A stretch of DNA of 64,000 nt from Bacteroidales bacterium (GTDB taxonomy: Bacteria > Bacteroidota > Bacteroidia > Bacteroidales > F082), in NCBI GenBank assembly GCA_017537965.1, contig JAFYJV010000018.1:248001-312000 (forward strand), given 5' to 3'. Within the stretch, counting starts at the first letter, position 1. Each line of letters begins with the position of its first letter. The notes beneath the pieces are model-generated. The model was given only the letters and a program-made list of their open reading frames with translations, was not told the origin of the DNA and made no database searches. The position numbers and the translations under genes are program-made. Shown in pieces: positions 1 through 8,549 of this stretch.

Positions 1-37
1 GGACTATGACGGTGGTGGCGACGAGGATATGTATTGA
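1..37 (+). CDS. 3' end of an unknown gene (partial)
   Basis: Reading from base 2 gives DYDGGGDEDMY and a TGA stop at 35-37. The acidic, glycine-rich tail resembles the flexible C-terminus of many proteins and does not identify the gene. The open frame begins outside the window. It ends 19 bases before the -33 box of the pdxA promoter, so pdxA is probably a separate transcript. Only eleven codons are visible, so this could also be chance. Confidence 0.35.
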   Translation, partial: DYDGGGDEDMY

Positions 38-55
38 GAACTTGTTGGCGTTTTA

Positions 56-87
56 TTTGTTTTTAACATATTTATTTCCTAATTTTG
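56..87 (+). promoter_or_regulatory. pdxA promoter, Bacteroidetes type
   Basis: TTTG at 56-59, a 20-base spacer and TAATTTTG at 80-87 match the Bacteroidetes primary sigma consensus TTTG / TAnnTTTG closely. The TTG at 85-87, a possible alternative start for pdxA, lies inside the -7 box, which is why the ATG at 124 is preferred. Confidence 0.75.
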
Positions 88-123
88 AAGGCTAGTTTTT
101 ATAACCCTTTAAAATTCAGGATT

Positions 124-1143
124 ATGCAGAACTCTACCCCCTCTTCAAAGTCCTATAAAATTGGCATCACCCATGGTGATTTCAATGGCATCTCATACGA
201 AGTTATCCTCAAAGCTTTTTCCGATTCTCGCATGTTGCAGATGTTCACTCCGGTTCTCTATGGGCAATCGAAGGTGATTTCGTACTACAAGAAGAGTTTG
301 GGTATCGAAGAGTTCAACTATTCCCTTACCCGTGATGTGCGACAGGCTTGGGCGCAGAAGTTCAACATCGTTAACATTACCGACGATGAGTTGAAGATCG
401 AACCGGGAGTCTTGTCGGAACAGGCGGGCCGCATGGCGGTACTATCGTTGAAGAGAGCCGCCGATGACTTGATTAAGGGGAATGTGGATGCTCTGGTGAC
501 GGCGCCGGTAAATCCAGCGCTCTTGCAGTCCGATGCATTTCGTTTCAACGGACAGTCGGAGTATCTCTCTTCGCTGTTCAACGGAGCCGAGTATCTTGAA
601 ATGCTTGTCAGCGACTATTTGCGCATCGGAATGGTCACCTCCGACATCTCATTGAAGGAGGCTGTTGCAACGATCAGCAAGGAATTGGTGATGCAAAAAT
701 TGATCTTGTTGGCGAAATCCATGAAGAAGGATTTCAACATCGACACTCCGAGGATCGCTGTCTTGGGCCTGAATCCTCATGCAGGCGATTCCGGGTTGGC
801 AGGAAAGGAAGAACAAGACGTGATTGTTCCCGTGCTCTCCCTGGCCAGCAAAAATGGCCTTCTTGCCTTTGGCCCCTTTGCTGCCGATAGTTTCTTCACT
901 ACGGATGAGTGGAGAAAATATGATGCGGTACTGGCGATGGTTCACGATCAGGCTGCGTTGCCATTCAAGATGATCTCTGTCAACGGAGGAGCCCTTTATA
1001 CCGCAGGTCTTCCTGTGGTGCGCACGGCTCCTTTCCATGGGCCGGCCTACGACATCGCCAATAAAAACGAAGCATCGCCCGACGCGATGCGCCGGGCGAT
1101 GTTTCTTGCTTTGGATATTTTAAATCAGCAAAGACTTATTTGA
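124..1143 (+). CDS. pdxA: 4-hydroxythreonine-4-phosphate dehydrogenase PdxA
   Basis: Oxidises 4-phosphohydroxy-L-threonine in the DXP-dependent route to pyridoxal 5'-phosphate, in the cytoplasm. The 339-residue length fits the family. Visible hallmarks are the N-terminal ITHGDFNGISYEV, the central GLNPHAGDSG, and the late MVHDQ and RTAPFHGPAYD segments, which carry the family's metal-binding histidines. I start at the ATG at 124 because the upstream TTG at 85 sits in the promoter. The stop overlaps by 8 bases with the stop of the convergent minus-strand gene, leaving no room for a terminator between them. Confidence 0.93.
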   Translation: MQNSTPSSKSYKIGITHGDFNGISYEVILKAFSDSRMLQMFTPVLYGQSKVISYYKKSLGIEEFNYSLTRDVRQAWAQKFNIVNITDDELKIEPGVLSEQAGRMAVLSLKRAADDLIKGNVDALVTAPVNPALLQSDAFRFNGQSEYLSSLFNGAEYLEMLVSDYLRIGMVTSDISLKEAVATISKELVMQKLILLAKSMKKDFNIDTPRIAVLGLNPHAGDSGLAGKEEQDVIVPVLSLASKNGLLAFGPFAADSFFTTDEWRKYDAVLAMVHDQAALPFKMISVNGGALYTAGLPVVRTAPFHGPAYDIANKNEASPDAMRRAMFLALDILNQQRLI

Positions 1144-3085
1144 CCACGAACTTCTGAGTGTCGGAGCCAGCGTTGATGAAGTAAACGCCGCTGCTCAGTG
1201 AGGAGACGTTGATCGTGTTAGGACCAACATGACCCTTCACTCTGCTGACCACTTGACCGGTGATGGTGTAGATCACGATCTCGGAGTTCTGGTTCAGGTT
1301 GACGTTCAGCTGAGTGGTTGCCGGGTTGGGGCTCACCATCATCTTGGTGTTGTGAGAAACCTCAGGAACGCTGACGCTAGGTCCGAACAGGTCGTTCAGG
1401 CTGAACACCATGCCATAGTAGCAGTTGTCAGCACCGTTGGTGTCGTCGCTTTGGACATAGGAACCAGGAGTTTCGTCAGTTTGGCAAACAATGATCAGTT
1501 CATCGCCGATAATGGCAGCTTGAGGCCAAACCATTTCCATGTTTTCATACATCCAATAGTCTTCACCACCGCAGAGAGCAGTCATGTTACCCCAGGTGAG
1601 ACCGCCATCGGGTGAATAGTTGGCGAAGAGGTGATAGTAGAAGTTGTCGCCATTCTTGTGGTTCTCGTCCAAAGCGGACCAAATAGCCACCAGGTCGTCA
1701 GAGCCAGGAACTCTCATCAGCACCGGGAAGGCGCAGATACCAGAGTTGTAGTGGCCGTGGTTGCCAGTAGTCAAAGAACCGTCGGAAATGAAGGCAGTCG
1801 TCTGGAGCTCATCGAGAGGTTCAATGGTACCATCTTCACGCACTGGTGACAGATAGCCAATGTATTCAGGCCACAAGTCGTGGGTCTGATCGCTCCACCA
1901 CCACATGGCACCGAAGATGTCTTGGTTGAGGTAAGCGGTATCGATGATGAAGGGCTCGCCAGGAGTCAAGTTGCCAGGGATGGCACTGACAGCAGCACCG
2001 TCTTCACCGTAAGGAAGGTCTTCACCCCAGTAGGCAACGCCACCGTAAGCAGTGGAGTAGTGGCCTTCAGGACCGGAGCTGGTACCGTCGGTGTAGTTCC
2101 ACTCGTAAGCGATCTTCAGCTTGTGGTCGAGTGACCAAACTGCGGAGACGTAACGGGGGAGATAGAAGTCGAGGGTATCACCAGGTTGCAGGGTGTTGGC
2201 GGGGTCGATGCAGGGGTGTGAATAGAAGAGTTTCTTTTCCCAGGTCTCACCGTCATCGTAGCTGCAGAGGACGAAACCGTCAGACCAGCTGTTGCTGATG
2301 ACAAGAGCGAGGCAGTTGTCCTCGGTGGTCTCCATCCAGTAGCAGCCGTTGGAGTTCCATTCGCAACCATATTCCTTGGTCATGTAAGGAAGAATGACGT
2401 TTTCCTTGTCCCAGGTCACACCACCGTCGGTGGAACGGAAGTAGATGTAAGCATCAGCGACACCGTCGATTCCGTTGTAAGCGTTGGCAACGACGTGGAT
2501 GATGTCACGGTTGGGGCCAGAGGTCATGACAGCAGGCCAAGTGGGTTCGTTGGTGTTGTCAAGGGCACTTGTGGGAGCCATTGAACCAGCGGTGATGGCA
2601 TCTCTGTCTTCAGTGACATAAACATGGCATTCGGTAGCGGTGTGAGCGGCAACCACAAGACCGTGCTCTTTATACTGAGCGATGGAGCCGAAGCCGGTTT
2701 TTTCGTTTTCCACGCGGGCACCCATGCCTGACCATTCGCCAGTGTTGGAATCGTAGGTCACGATGCCAGTACCACGGTCTGAATAAGCATTGTCAGTTGC
2801 GATGGTGAATGCGAAATCCACTTTGCCATTGTCCCAAACCTTGGTCCAGGTACGAGCTGCGTGGTTGCTCTGCCAGTCATAGAAAGTGAAGTCGAGCTCG
2901 TTGCCTTCCACTCTCGTCATGGTGGGCTCGGTTTGAACGTTCAGCATGGCTTCGCTTTCAACGCGAGGGGCGATGAACGTTTCAGCCTTTTGAAGGTTCG
3001 CAGCACTTCTCGAAATTTTTGCTACTTGAGCGTAACCGATAGAAGCTACGGCCAAGATCATCAGTAAAGTAAACAGTTTTTTCAT
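1136..3085 (-). CDS. Secreted Asp-box beta-propeller protein with T9SS sorting domain
   Basis: A 649-residue exported protein of unknown function. A signal peptide ends near GYAQ (residue 20). Three Asp-box motifs (S-x-D-x-G-x-T-W) are visible: RSTDGGVTW, SYDDGETW and YSPDGGLTW, as in sialidase-like (BNR) six-bladed propellers. I do not see the FRIP/YRIP motif of true sialidases, so I would not call it a sialidase. The last 70 or so residues (VSPNPATTQLNV onward, ending SGVYFINAGSDTQKFVVK) are a type A T9SS C-terminal domain, predicting cell-surface attachment or release. The gene has its own promoter, divergent from the GH92 gene. Confidence 0.85.
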   Translation of the reverse strand: MKKLFTLLMILAVASIGYAQVAKISRSAANLQKAETFIAPRVESEAMLNVQTEPTMTRVEGNELDFTFYDWQSNHAARTWTKVWDNGKVDFAFTIATDNAYSDRGTGIVTYDSNTGEWSGMGARVENEKTGFGSIAQYKEHGLVVAAHTATECHVYVTEDRDAITAGSMAPTSALDNTNEPTWPAVMTSGPNRDIIHVVANAYNGIDGVADAYIYFRSTDGGVTWDKENVILPYMTKEYGCEWNSNGCYWMETTEDNCLALVISNSWSDGFVLCSYDDGETWEKKLFYSHPCIDPANTLQPGDTLDFYLPRYVSAVWSLDHKLKIAYEWNYTDGTSSGPEGHYSTAYGGVAYWGEDLPYGEDGAAVSAIPGNLTPGEPFIIDTAYLNQDIFGAMWWWSDQTHDLWPEYIGYLSPVREDGTIEPLDELQTTAFISDGSLTTGNHGHYNSGICAFPVLMRVPGSDDLVAIWSALDENHKNGDNFYYHLFANYSPDGGLTWGNMTALCGGEDYWMYENMEMVWPQAAIIGDELIIVCQTDETPGSYVQSDDTNGADNCYYGMVFSLNDLFGPSVSVPEVSHNTKMMVSPNPATTQLNVNLNQNSEIVIYTITGQVVSRVKGHVGPNTINVSSLSSGVYFINAGSDTQKFVVK

Positions 3086-3151
3086 TTCTTGATGATTTTA
3101 AATTAATAATAGTGTTAGTTATGAATGATCGTGTTCTTTTCTTAGAGCCTA

Positions 3152-3181
3152 CAAATATACGCATAATATTTTTTTTCGCAA
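3152..3181 (-). promoter_or_regulatory. Promoter of the Asp-box protein gene
   Basis: On the minus strand TTGC (3181-3178), an 18-base spacer and TATATTTG (3159-3152) form a near-consensus Bacteroidetes promoter 67 bases upstream of the start codon. Confidence 0.65.
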
Positions 3182-3250
3182 GTGGTTTGGCGAAAAACTT
3201 TTCTTTTTTCAAAAAATAAGCAGAAATGAATTGCCAACCGTTTTTCTTTG

Positions 3251-3258
3251 TATCTTTG
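3251..3258 (+). promoter_or_regulatory. -7 box upstream of the GH92 gene
   Basis: TATCTTTG lies 26 bases before the ATG at 3285. A TTGC at 3231-3234 could be the -33 box, although the 16-base spacer is short. Confidence 0.5.
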
Positions 3259-3284
3259 GAATTATTTTCTCAAACTGATACTTT

Positions 3285-6263
3285 ATGAAAAAACTACTAT
3301 TACCTTTACTGATGCTGGCACTTATCGGTCTTCCGTCGTGCCAGAACGACTCTGAATGGAGCCCCGTGGCGGATCCCGCCTCCTTAGTCGATCCTTTCAT
3401 TGGGACGGGTGGACACGGCCATACCTTCCCGGGAGCCACAGTGCCTTTCGGCATGGTGCAGTTCAGTCCCGACACACACATGAACGATTGGGACGCATGT
3501 TCAGGCTATCACACCTCCGACAACACCATCCTTGGCTTCAGCACCACCCACCTCAGCGGTACGGGCTGCAGCGACTATGGCGACTTCCGCTTCATGCCCT
3601 TTGTGGGAGAAGTCTTCCTCGATAAAGGCAGTGAAGACGATCCTGCCAGTGGTTATCGCTCGGCTTTCAGCCATGAAAACGAGTCTGCATGTCCTGGCCG
3701 CTACAGCGTGTTGCTCGACGACTACAACATCCGCGTGGACCTGACCGCTGGACAACGCATCGGCATGATGCGCTGCACCTTCCCCGAAGGTGCCGTCCCG
3801 CGCATCTTCCTTGACATGGTGGAGGGCGTTAACGATGAGTTCGTGTACACTTCCTCCCTGCAGATGGTCTCTGACAGCGCAATCAGCGGTTTCCGCCGTA
3901 CCCGCGACTGGGCCGAGGACCAATGGCTTTATTTTTACGCTGAGTTTTCCAAACCTATCAAGGCACATACTTTCTATGTCCATTCAAAGGCTACCGCTGA
4001 CAACATTGTGTCAAGCGATCATCTCAAGGCGGTTTTCGACTTCGATCCCTTAGACGACGAACCCCTCGTGATGCGTATCGCCCTTTCCGCCGTTGATGTA
4101 GAAGGCGCCAAGAACAACTTGAATGCCGAACTCGCCGAAGCCGACTTCTGCTTTGACACTTTGGCACAAAAAGCCTATGACAGATGGGGCCATGAGTTGC
4201 GACGCATAGAGGTGCAGGGCGACGACTCGGCCGACTTGCGGGTGTTCTATACCAACCTCTATCATGCCATGATCGCCCCCAATCTCTTCTCGGATGCTGA
4301 CGGACGTTATCGCGCCCATGATCTCCAGATCCATCATTCCGACCATCCCATCTATACGGTCTTCTCGCTTTGGGATACCTTCCGAAGCCTCCATCCTCTG
4401 TTCAGTTTGATCCAACGAGAGCGCACTGTCGATTTCATCAATACCTTTATTAATAACTACGAAACAGATGAGGAACACATGCTTCCGATATGGGAACTGG
4501 CCGCCGATGAAACACATTGCATGATCGGCAACCACGCCATTCCTGTCATCGCCGATGCTTACTTCTGCGGCATCCGTGGCTTCGATGCCGAGAAAGCCCT
4601 CGAAGCTATGGTGAATTCGTCGCGGCAAGATCGCCGTGGCATCGGTTCGTATGTGAAATATGGATTCATCCCAGTGGACCATGAGGGAGAGGCAATCTCC
4701 AAGACATTGGAATATGCATACGATGACTGGTGTGTCGCCCGCATGGCCGAAGCTATGGGCAAGACCGAAATCGCCAACGAGTTCTATCAAAGGGCACAAG
4801 CCTATAAGAATATCTATAACTCTGAAAATCAGTTCTTCCATGGAAGACGTAACGGCGGTTTTATGCAGCCTTTCGACCCTACACAGGTCAACTTTACCCT
4901 TACCGAGGCTAACACATGGCAGTATAATTTCTTCGTCCCTCAGGATGTCAACACCCATATCGACATGATGGGCGGATGGGAGAGCTACGGCAAGAAGTTG
5001 GACGGGCTTTTCACTGCGTCAAGCCAACTCACAGGACGTGAGCAACCTGACATCACGGGCCTCATCGGACAATATGCCCACGGCAACGAACCTAGCCATA
5101 ACACTATTTACATGTACAACTTCATCGGTCAGCCGACCAAGACCCAACGGTATGTGCGTCAGGTCATGGACGAGTTCTATACGGATGAGCGTGATGGACT
5201 CAGTGGCAACGAGGACTGTGGACAGATGTCGGCTTGGGGCGTGTTCTCTTCGCTGGGTTTCTATCCTGCCACCCCGGCTTCAGGCTATTATGTATTGGGC
5301 GTTCCCCGTTTCAACCATGCAGCGGTCCATCTTGGCAATGGACATACCTTTACTGTCACCGCCAAGGGATTGACTCCCCAAAACCGTTATGTGAAGTCGG
5401 TGAAACTCAATGGGAAGAAGTTGGATCGTAGTTATGTCACCGTTGAAGAGGTCCTCGCTGGTGGTGAGTTGACGTTTGTCATGACCGACTCGCCCGACTC
5501 GCCTTGGGCCACACAACCGGAGAACTGTCCTGTGATGCGCATCCCCACAGAGAGTATCGTGGTGGTGCCGGCCGTCAACGCCGTATCCAATACGTTCTTC
5601 GACAGCATCACAGTCTCCATGAGTCATCCTATTGCGGATGCCAAGATCTATTATACCCTTGACGGGACGGATCCCGACGAGAACAGCACGGTCTATTCCG
5701 AACCTGTTGTTTTGAAGGAAACCACGCAGATTCGTGCCGCTGCGTTACAGGACGGACGCTGGAGTCGTGTGATTGACGCCGACTTCCATCTGATTGATGC
5801 CAAACGTGCCGTGAAGTTGGCCCATCCCTATTCCGACCAATATGAGGCGGGTGGCTTGAAAGCGCTTATCGACCATCAGCGTGGCGGCGATAATTTCCGC
5901 ACGGGCACTTGGCAAGGGTATCATGGCGTCGATCTGATAGCCACCGTCGATCTGGGGGCTCCTCAAAGGATCTCCCGTCTCGCTGGCAGCTTCCTCCAAG
6001 AGCAGCGTTCTTGGATCTTCATGCCCACGGAAGTGGAGTTCTTCGTCTCCGATGACGGAAAACGCTTCCGTAGCGTGGGCGGGGTGGTCAACCAGATTCC
6101 TCTCGACGAGGAAGATGCCGTCCTCCAAGAGATGGCGGTGCGTCCGCGTACCAATGCCCGTTATGTGAAGATGGCTGCCAAAAACATCCGCACATGTCCG
6201 TCGTGGCACCCCGGCGCCGGCCAACCCGCCTGGATCTTCTGCGACGAATTCATCATCGAATAA
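3285..6263 (+). CDS. GH92 alpha-mannosidase lipoprotein with CHB_HEX_C and F5/8C domains
   Basis: A predicted exo-alpha-mannosidase of the calcium-dependent inverting GH92 family, trimming mannose from N-glycans or mannans. A lipoprotein signal ends at LPSC (Cys19), so it is anchored in the outer membrane or periplasm. The N-terminal GH92 beta-sandwich begins near LVDPFIGTGGHGHTFPGA; the (alpha/alpha)6 catalytic part includes GNEPSHN (about residue 600) and GNEDCGQMSAW (about 640), which hold the family's acid and base residues. At 992 residues it is about 230 longer than a plain GH92. The extra C-terminus contains a chitobiase C-terminal-like segment (YYTLDGTDPDENST, about 786) and a discoidin-like carbohydrate-binding domain (about 835-992). 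No SusC/SusD pair is adjacent. Confidence 0.92.
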   Translation: MKKLLLPLLMLALIGLPSCQNDSEWSPVADPASLVDPFIGTGGHGHTFPGATVPFGMVQFSPDTHMNDWDACSGYHTSDNTILGFSTTHLSGTGCSDYGDFRFMPFVGEVFLDKGSEDDPASGYRSAFSHENESACPGRYSVLLDDYNIRVDLTAGQRIGMMRCTFPEGAVPRIFLDMVEGVNDEFVYTSSLQMVSDSAISGFRRTRDWAEDQWLYFYAEFSKPIKAHTFYVHSKATADNIVSSDHLKAVFDFDPLDDEPLVMRIALSAVDVEGAKNNLNAELAEADFCFDTLAQKAYDRWGHELRRIEVQGDDSADLRVFYTNLYHAMIAPNLFSDADGRYRAHDLQIHHSDHPIYTVFSLWDTFRSLHPLFSLIQRERTVDFINTFINNYETDEEHMLPIWELAADETHCMIGNHAIPVIADAYFCGIRGFDAEKALEAMVNSSRQDRRGIGSYVKYGFIPVDHEGEAISKTLEYAYDDWCVARMAEAMGKTEIANEFYQRAQAYKNIYNSENQFFHGRRNGGFMQPFDPTQVNFTLTEANTWQYNFFVPQDVNTHIDMMGGWESYGKKLDGLFTASSQLTGREQPDITGLIGQYAHGNEPSHNTIYMYNFIGQPTKTQRYVRQVMDEFYTDERDGLSGNEDCGQMSAWGVFSSLGFYPATPASGYYVLGVPRFNHAAVHLGNGHTFTVTAKGLTPQNRYVKSVKLNGKKLDRSYVTVEEVLAGGELTFVMTDSPDSPWATQPENCPVMRIPTESIVVVPAVNAVSNTFFDSITVSMSHPIADAKIYYTLDGTDPDENSTVYSEPVVLKETTQIRAAALQDGRWSRVIDADFHLIDAKRAVKLAHPYSDQYEAGGLKALIDHQRGGDNFRTGTWQGYHGVDLIATVDLGAPQRISRLAGSFLQEQRSWIFMPTEVEFFVSDDGKRFRSVGGVVNQIPLDEEDAVLQEMAVRPRTNARYVKMAAKNIRTCPSWHPGAGQPAWIFCDEFIIE

Positions 6264-6293
6264 CTTCTTACTTCTGACTTCTAAATTCTAATT
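6261..6293. repeat. Degenerate short-period junction repeat (GH92/pfk)
   Basis: Plus strand CTTCTTACTTCTGACTTCT followed by AAATTCTAATT; the complement is purine-rich, of the AGAAGTAAGAAGT and GAATTTAG types seen at other junctions. It starts at the TAA of the GH92 gene. It is the only copy whose purine-rich strand is antisense to both neighbours. Confidence 0.6.
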
Positions 6294-6295
6294 AT

Positions 6296-7513
6296 ATGAA
6301 AGACTCTATCGTAATCCTTGCCGGCGGCGGTCCAGCCCCGGGAATCAACACGGTCATCAGTACCGTGGCCAAGACCTTTTTGAAAGCCGGATACCGCGTC
6401 CTCGGTCTCAACGACGGATATAAGAACCTCTTCAAGGATCATCCTGAAGTGGATGAGATCGACTTCATTTGGGCTGACGAGATCCAGAAACAAGGCGGTT
6501 CTGCTTTGCGCATGAGCCGTTATAAACCGAAAAATGAGGAATTCAACACCGACTTCTTCGTGAAAAACAACGTGAAGCTGCTGGTCACCATTGGCGGCGA
6601 CGACACGGCTTCTACGGCTAACCGCATCTCCAAATACCTGAGCGAGAATAACGTCCAGATACAGAACATCCATGTCCCCAAGACCATCGACAACGACCTT
6701 CCTCTGCCGGATGGCCAGCCTACCTTCGGCTATTATTCTGCCAAGGACGCTGCCGTGCATCTGGTGCAGACCGTCTATGAAGATGCCCGTACCAGCGGCA
6801 ACTGGTTTGTGCTCTCTGCCATGGGTCGTGAAGCCGGTCACCTGGCTTTCGGCATGACATCGGCTTGTCATTGCCCGATGGTGGTCATCCCCGAGATGTT
6901 CAACAAGGCGGAAGTCACCTTCGATGCCATCATCAACTTGATGGTCAGCTCCATCGTCAAGCGAAAACTCCTTGGTGTAGGCTATGGCGTCATCATCATC
7001 AGCGAAGGCGTGTTCCATTTCATGACGGACGCTGAGATTGAGAAGTCGGGCGTGGCTTTCACCTATGACGAGCACGGCCATCCTGAGCTGGGCAACGTGA
7101 GCAAGGCGCACATCTTCAACCTGTTGCTGCAGCAGCGTCTTCGTTTGTTGGGCATCAGCGTCAAGAGCCGCCCAGTGGAGATCGGCTATGGCATCCGTTG
7201 TGTCCAGCCGAATGGTTACGACCTGACTTATTGCTCCCTGCTGGGCTATGGCGTGAAAAAGCTGTTCGACCAAGGTGTCACCGGTGCGATGGTCACCACC
7301 AATCCCAAGGGTGAGATCATCCCGTTGTATCTGAAGGATGTGGAGGATGAGAACGGCAAGATCAAGCCTCGTTTGGTCAACCTCAACGGCCCCAAGGCCG
7401 AGTTGATCTTTAACGAGGGCTTGCAGTACCTCACCCCCGACGATTACGAGGCGGCAAGGCAATACCTGCCGAATCCAGAGGAATACGACTTTAGGAAAAT
7501 CTTGAATTGGTAA
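6296..7513 (+). CDS. 6-phosphofructokinase, PPi-dependent type by signature
   Basis: Phosphorylates fructose 6-phosphate at carbon 1 in glycolysis. The 405-residue protein opens with IVILAGGGPAPGINTVIS. Two sites decide the phosphoryl donor in this family: after GGD there is Asp (GGDDTAST), and the next loop reads PKTIDND with Lys. ATP-dependent enzymes have Gly at both sites, so this protein carries the pyrophosphate-dependent pair (known family rule; the donor here is inferred). It would then be reversible and save ATP. MGREAGHLA is also typical. It lies 32 bases after the GH92 gene across a short repeat and ends before a strong terminator. Confidence 0.92.
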   Translation: MKDSIVILAGGGPAPGINTVISTVAKTFLKAGYRVLGLNDGYKNLFKDHPEVDEIDFIWADEIQKQGGSALRMSRYKPKNEEFNTDFFVKNNVKLLVTIGGDDTASTANRISKYLSENNVQIQNIHVPKTIDNDLPLPDGQPTFGYYSAKDAAVHLVQTVYEDARTSGNWFVLSAMGREAGHLAFGMTSACHCPMVVIPEMFNKAEVTFDAIINLMVSSIVKRKLLGVGYGVIIISEGVFHFMTDAEIEKSGVAFTYDEHGHPELGNVSKAHIFNLLLQQRLRLLGISVKSRPVEIGYGIRCVQPNGYDLTYCSLLGYGVKKLFDQGVTGAMVTTNPKGEIIPLYLKDVEDENGKIKPRLVNLNGPKAELIFNEGLQYLTPDDYEAARQYLPNPEEYDFRKILNW

Positions 7514-7518
7514 ATGCA

Positions 7519-7559
7519 CTCGGGGCTGCCACATCGTGGCAGCCCCGAGTTTTTTTTTT
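7519..7559. terminator. Bidirectional intrinsic terminator
   Basis: A perfect 14-bp stem, CTCGGGGCTGCCAC (7519-7532) and its complement (7536-7549), with an ATC loop and ten T residues. It separates convergent pfk and the minus-strand lipoprotein gene. The T run gives clear termination on the plus strand; no equivalent A run precedes the stem, so the minus direction is weaker. Confidence 0.9.
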
Positions 7560-8479
7560 CATTGGATTTTTTGGTGAATCAAATCAAGCAGTTTCTGCTC
7601 CGCGTCCTCAAGCAGGCTCTTGCCGGTGGGGAAGGGGACGGGCTGTTGTTTCAGCCGTTCCATGGTCTGCTCTGAACAGGCCTCCAGGGCGCCTTCGACG
7701 GTGGAGTAGCTGTGCTCGAAACGGGATGAGACCTCGAAGGGCATCTTGAGTAACAAGTGCCTGCTTTTGGGGTCGATGAAAAACACCTTGCCCTTGATGG
7801 TAGCCGTCTTGCTGAGCTTGTGGTCGGTCACGATGGCGGTGAACTCGCCTTTGGTCTCCTTGAAGCTCACGGTCTCGTCTCGGTCGGGGCTGATATCTTG
7901 TTCAAAGACCTCTGCGTGCATGAGCTTGTCGATGCTGCCGCCATGGCGTTTTGCCAGCGATTTCAGCTTGAAGTCGCCGATCCTTGGGTTCTCGGCGTTG
8001 ACGCGTTCCAGCGACATGATCAGCTGATCGGCCTTGTCAAGATCTGGCTCTTCAGTGTTCAGTATCTGTGCTATCTTCGCCGTCAGATAGGCTTCTGCCT
8101 TGTTCTGTGCCGCTTGCAGGTCATCGTCAAGGTTGAGCTTGGTATAGTTGATGCTTTTCTTGATTTCCTTCGGGAAGCAATCCAAGGCTTCGCAGCGGCC
8201 TTTCATGCTGCTGTAACGCTCGAAGATCTCGGACCATACGTCGGGTTGACCTGAGGCTTTCAGCGCCTGGATCCGTTCGTGGTCGGCCTGGTTGGCTTTG
8301 TGGTAACTCGCTGCAACCATGGCGATCAGGTCGTTTCTGTATTGCCCAGCGCATATCCTGGGGGCGGTTCTCATGATGACTTGGTCGTATTCTTGGGCTT
8401 CATACAGTTTTTTTGTGGTGTTGCAGGCAGAAAGGAGGATACCTGCAATCAATACAGTTGTTGGCAAGATGTGTTTCAT
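7559..8479 (-). CDS. Helical lipoprotein of unknown function
   Basis: A 306-residue predicted lipoprotein with signal MKHILPTTVLIAGILLSAC (lipid on Cys19). I chose the ATG at 8479; an upstream in-frame GTG at 8497 would add a charged stretch before the signal. Residues 20-180 are rich in charged helices, with YEAQEYDQVI and YHKANQADHERIQALK resembling tetratricopeptide-type helices; the last third looks beta-rich (FKETKGEFTAIVTDHKLSKTA begins it). I do not recognise a family. It stands alone on the minus strand between two convergent or divergent neighbours, with a terminator at its 3' end. Confidence 0.75.
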   Translation of the reverse strand: MKHILPTTVLIAGILLSACNTTKKLYEAQEYDQVIMRTAPRICAGQYRNDLIAMVAASYHKANQADHERIQALKASGQPDVWSEIFERYSSMKGRCEALDCFPKEIKKSINYTKLNLDDDLQAAQNKAEAYLTAKIAQILNTEEPDLDKADQLIMSLERVNAENPRIGDFKLKSLAKRHGGSIDKLMHAEVFEQDISPDRDETVSFKETKGEFTAIVTDHKLSKTATIKGKVFFIDPKSRHLLLKMPFEVSSRFEHSYSTVEGALEACSEQTMERLKQQPVPFPTGKSLLEDAEQKLLDLIHQKIQ

Positions 8480-8537
8480 GGTTTTTTCTTTTGTCACAAA
8501 AAGTATTTTTCATACAAATATCGCACCAAAAAATCAT

Positions 8538-8545
8538 TATTTTTG
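8538..8545 (+). promoter_or_regulatory. -7 box abutting the polyprenyl synthase start
   Basis: TATTTTTG ends 4 bases before the ATG at 8550. Transcription normally starts several bases after this box, so the mRNA would be leaderless or nearly so. No clear TTTG is seen 19-21 bases upstream. Confidence 0.5.
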
Positions 8546-8549
8546 CCGC

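Noticed and set aside
1136..3085. Sialidase annotation
   Set aside because: Asp-boxes are present, but no RIP motif or Arg triad could be recognised.
3285..6263. Polysaccharide utilisation locus around GH92
   Set aside because: There is no SusC/SusD pair or sensor-regulator beside the gene; the next genes are housekeeping.
6281..7534. A 417-codon minus-strand open frame opposite pfk, and similar long antisense frames at 35221-36291, 44137-45510 and 4050-4958
   Set aside because: They mirror well-supported genes and have no recognisable domains or promoter; GC-rich third positions make such shadows likely.
8319..8549. 77-codon upstream extension of the polyprenyl synthase frame
   Set aside because: It runs antisense through the lipoprotein gene and its promoter, and the family N-terminus begins at 8550.
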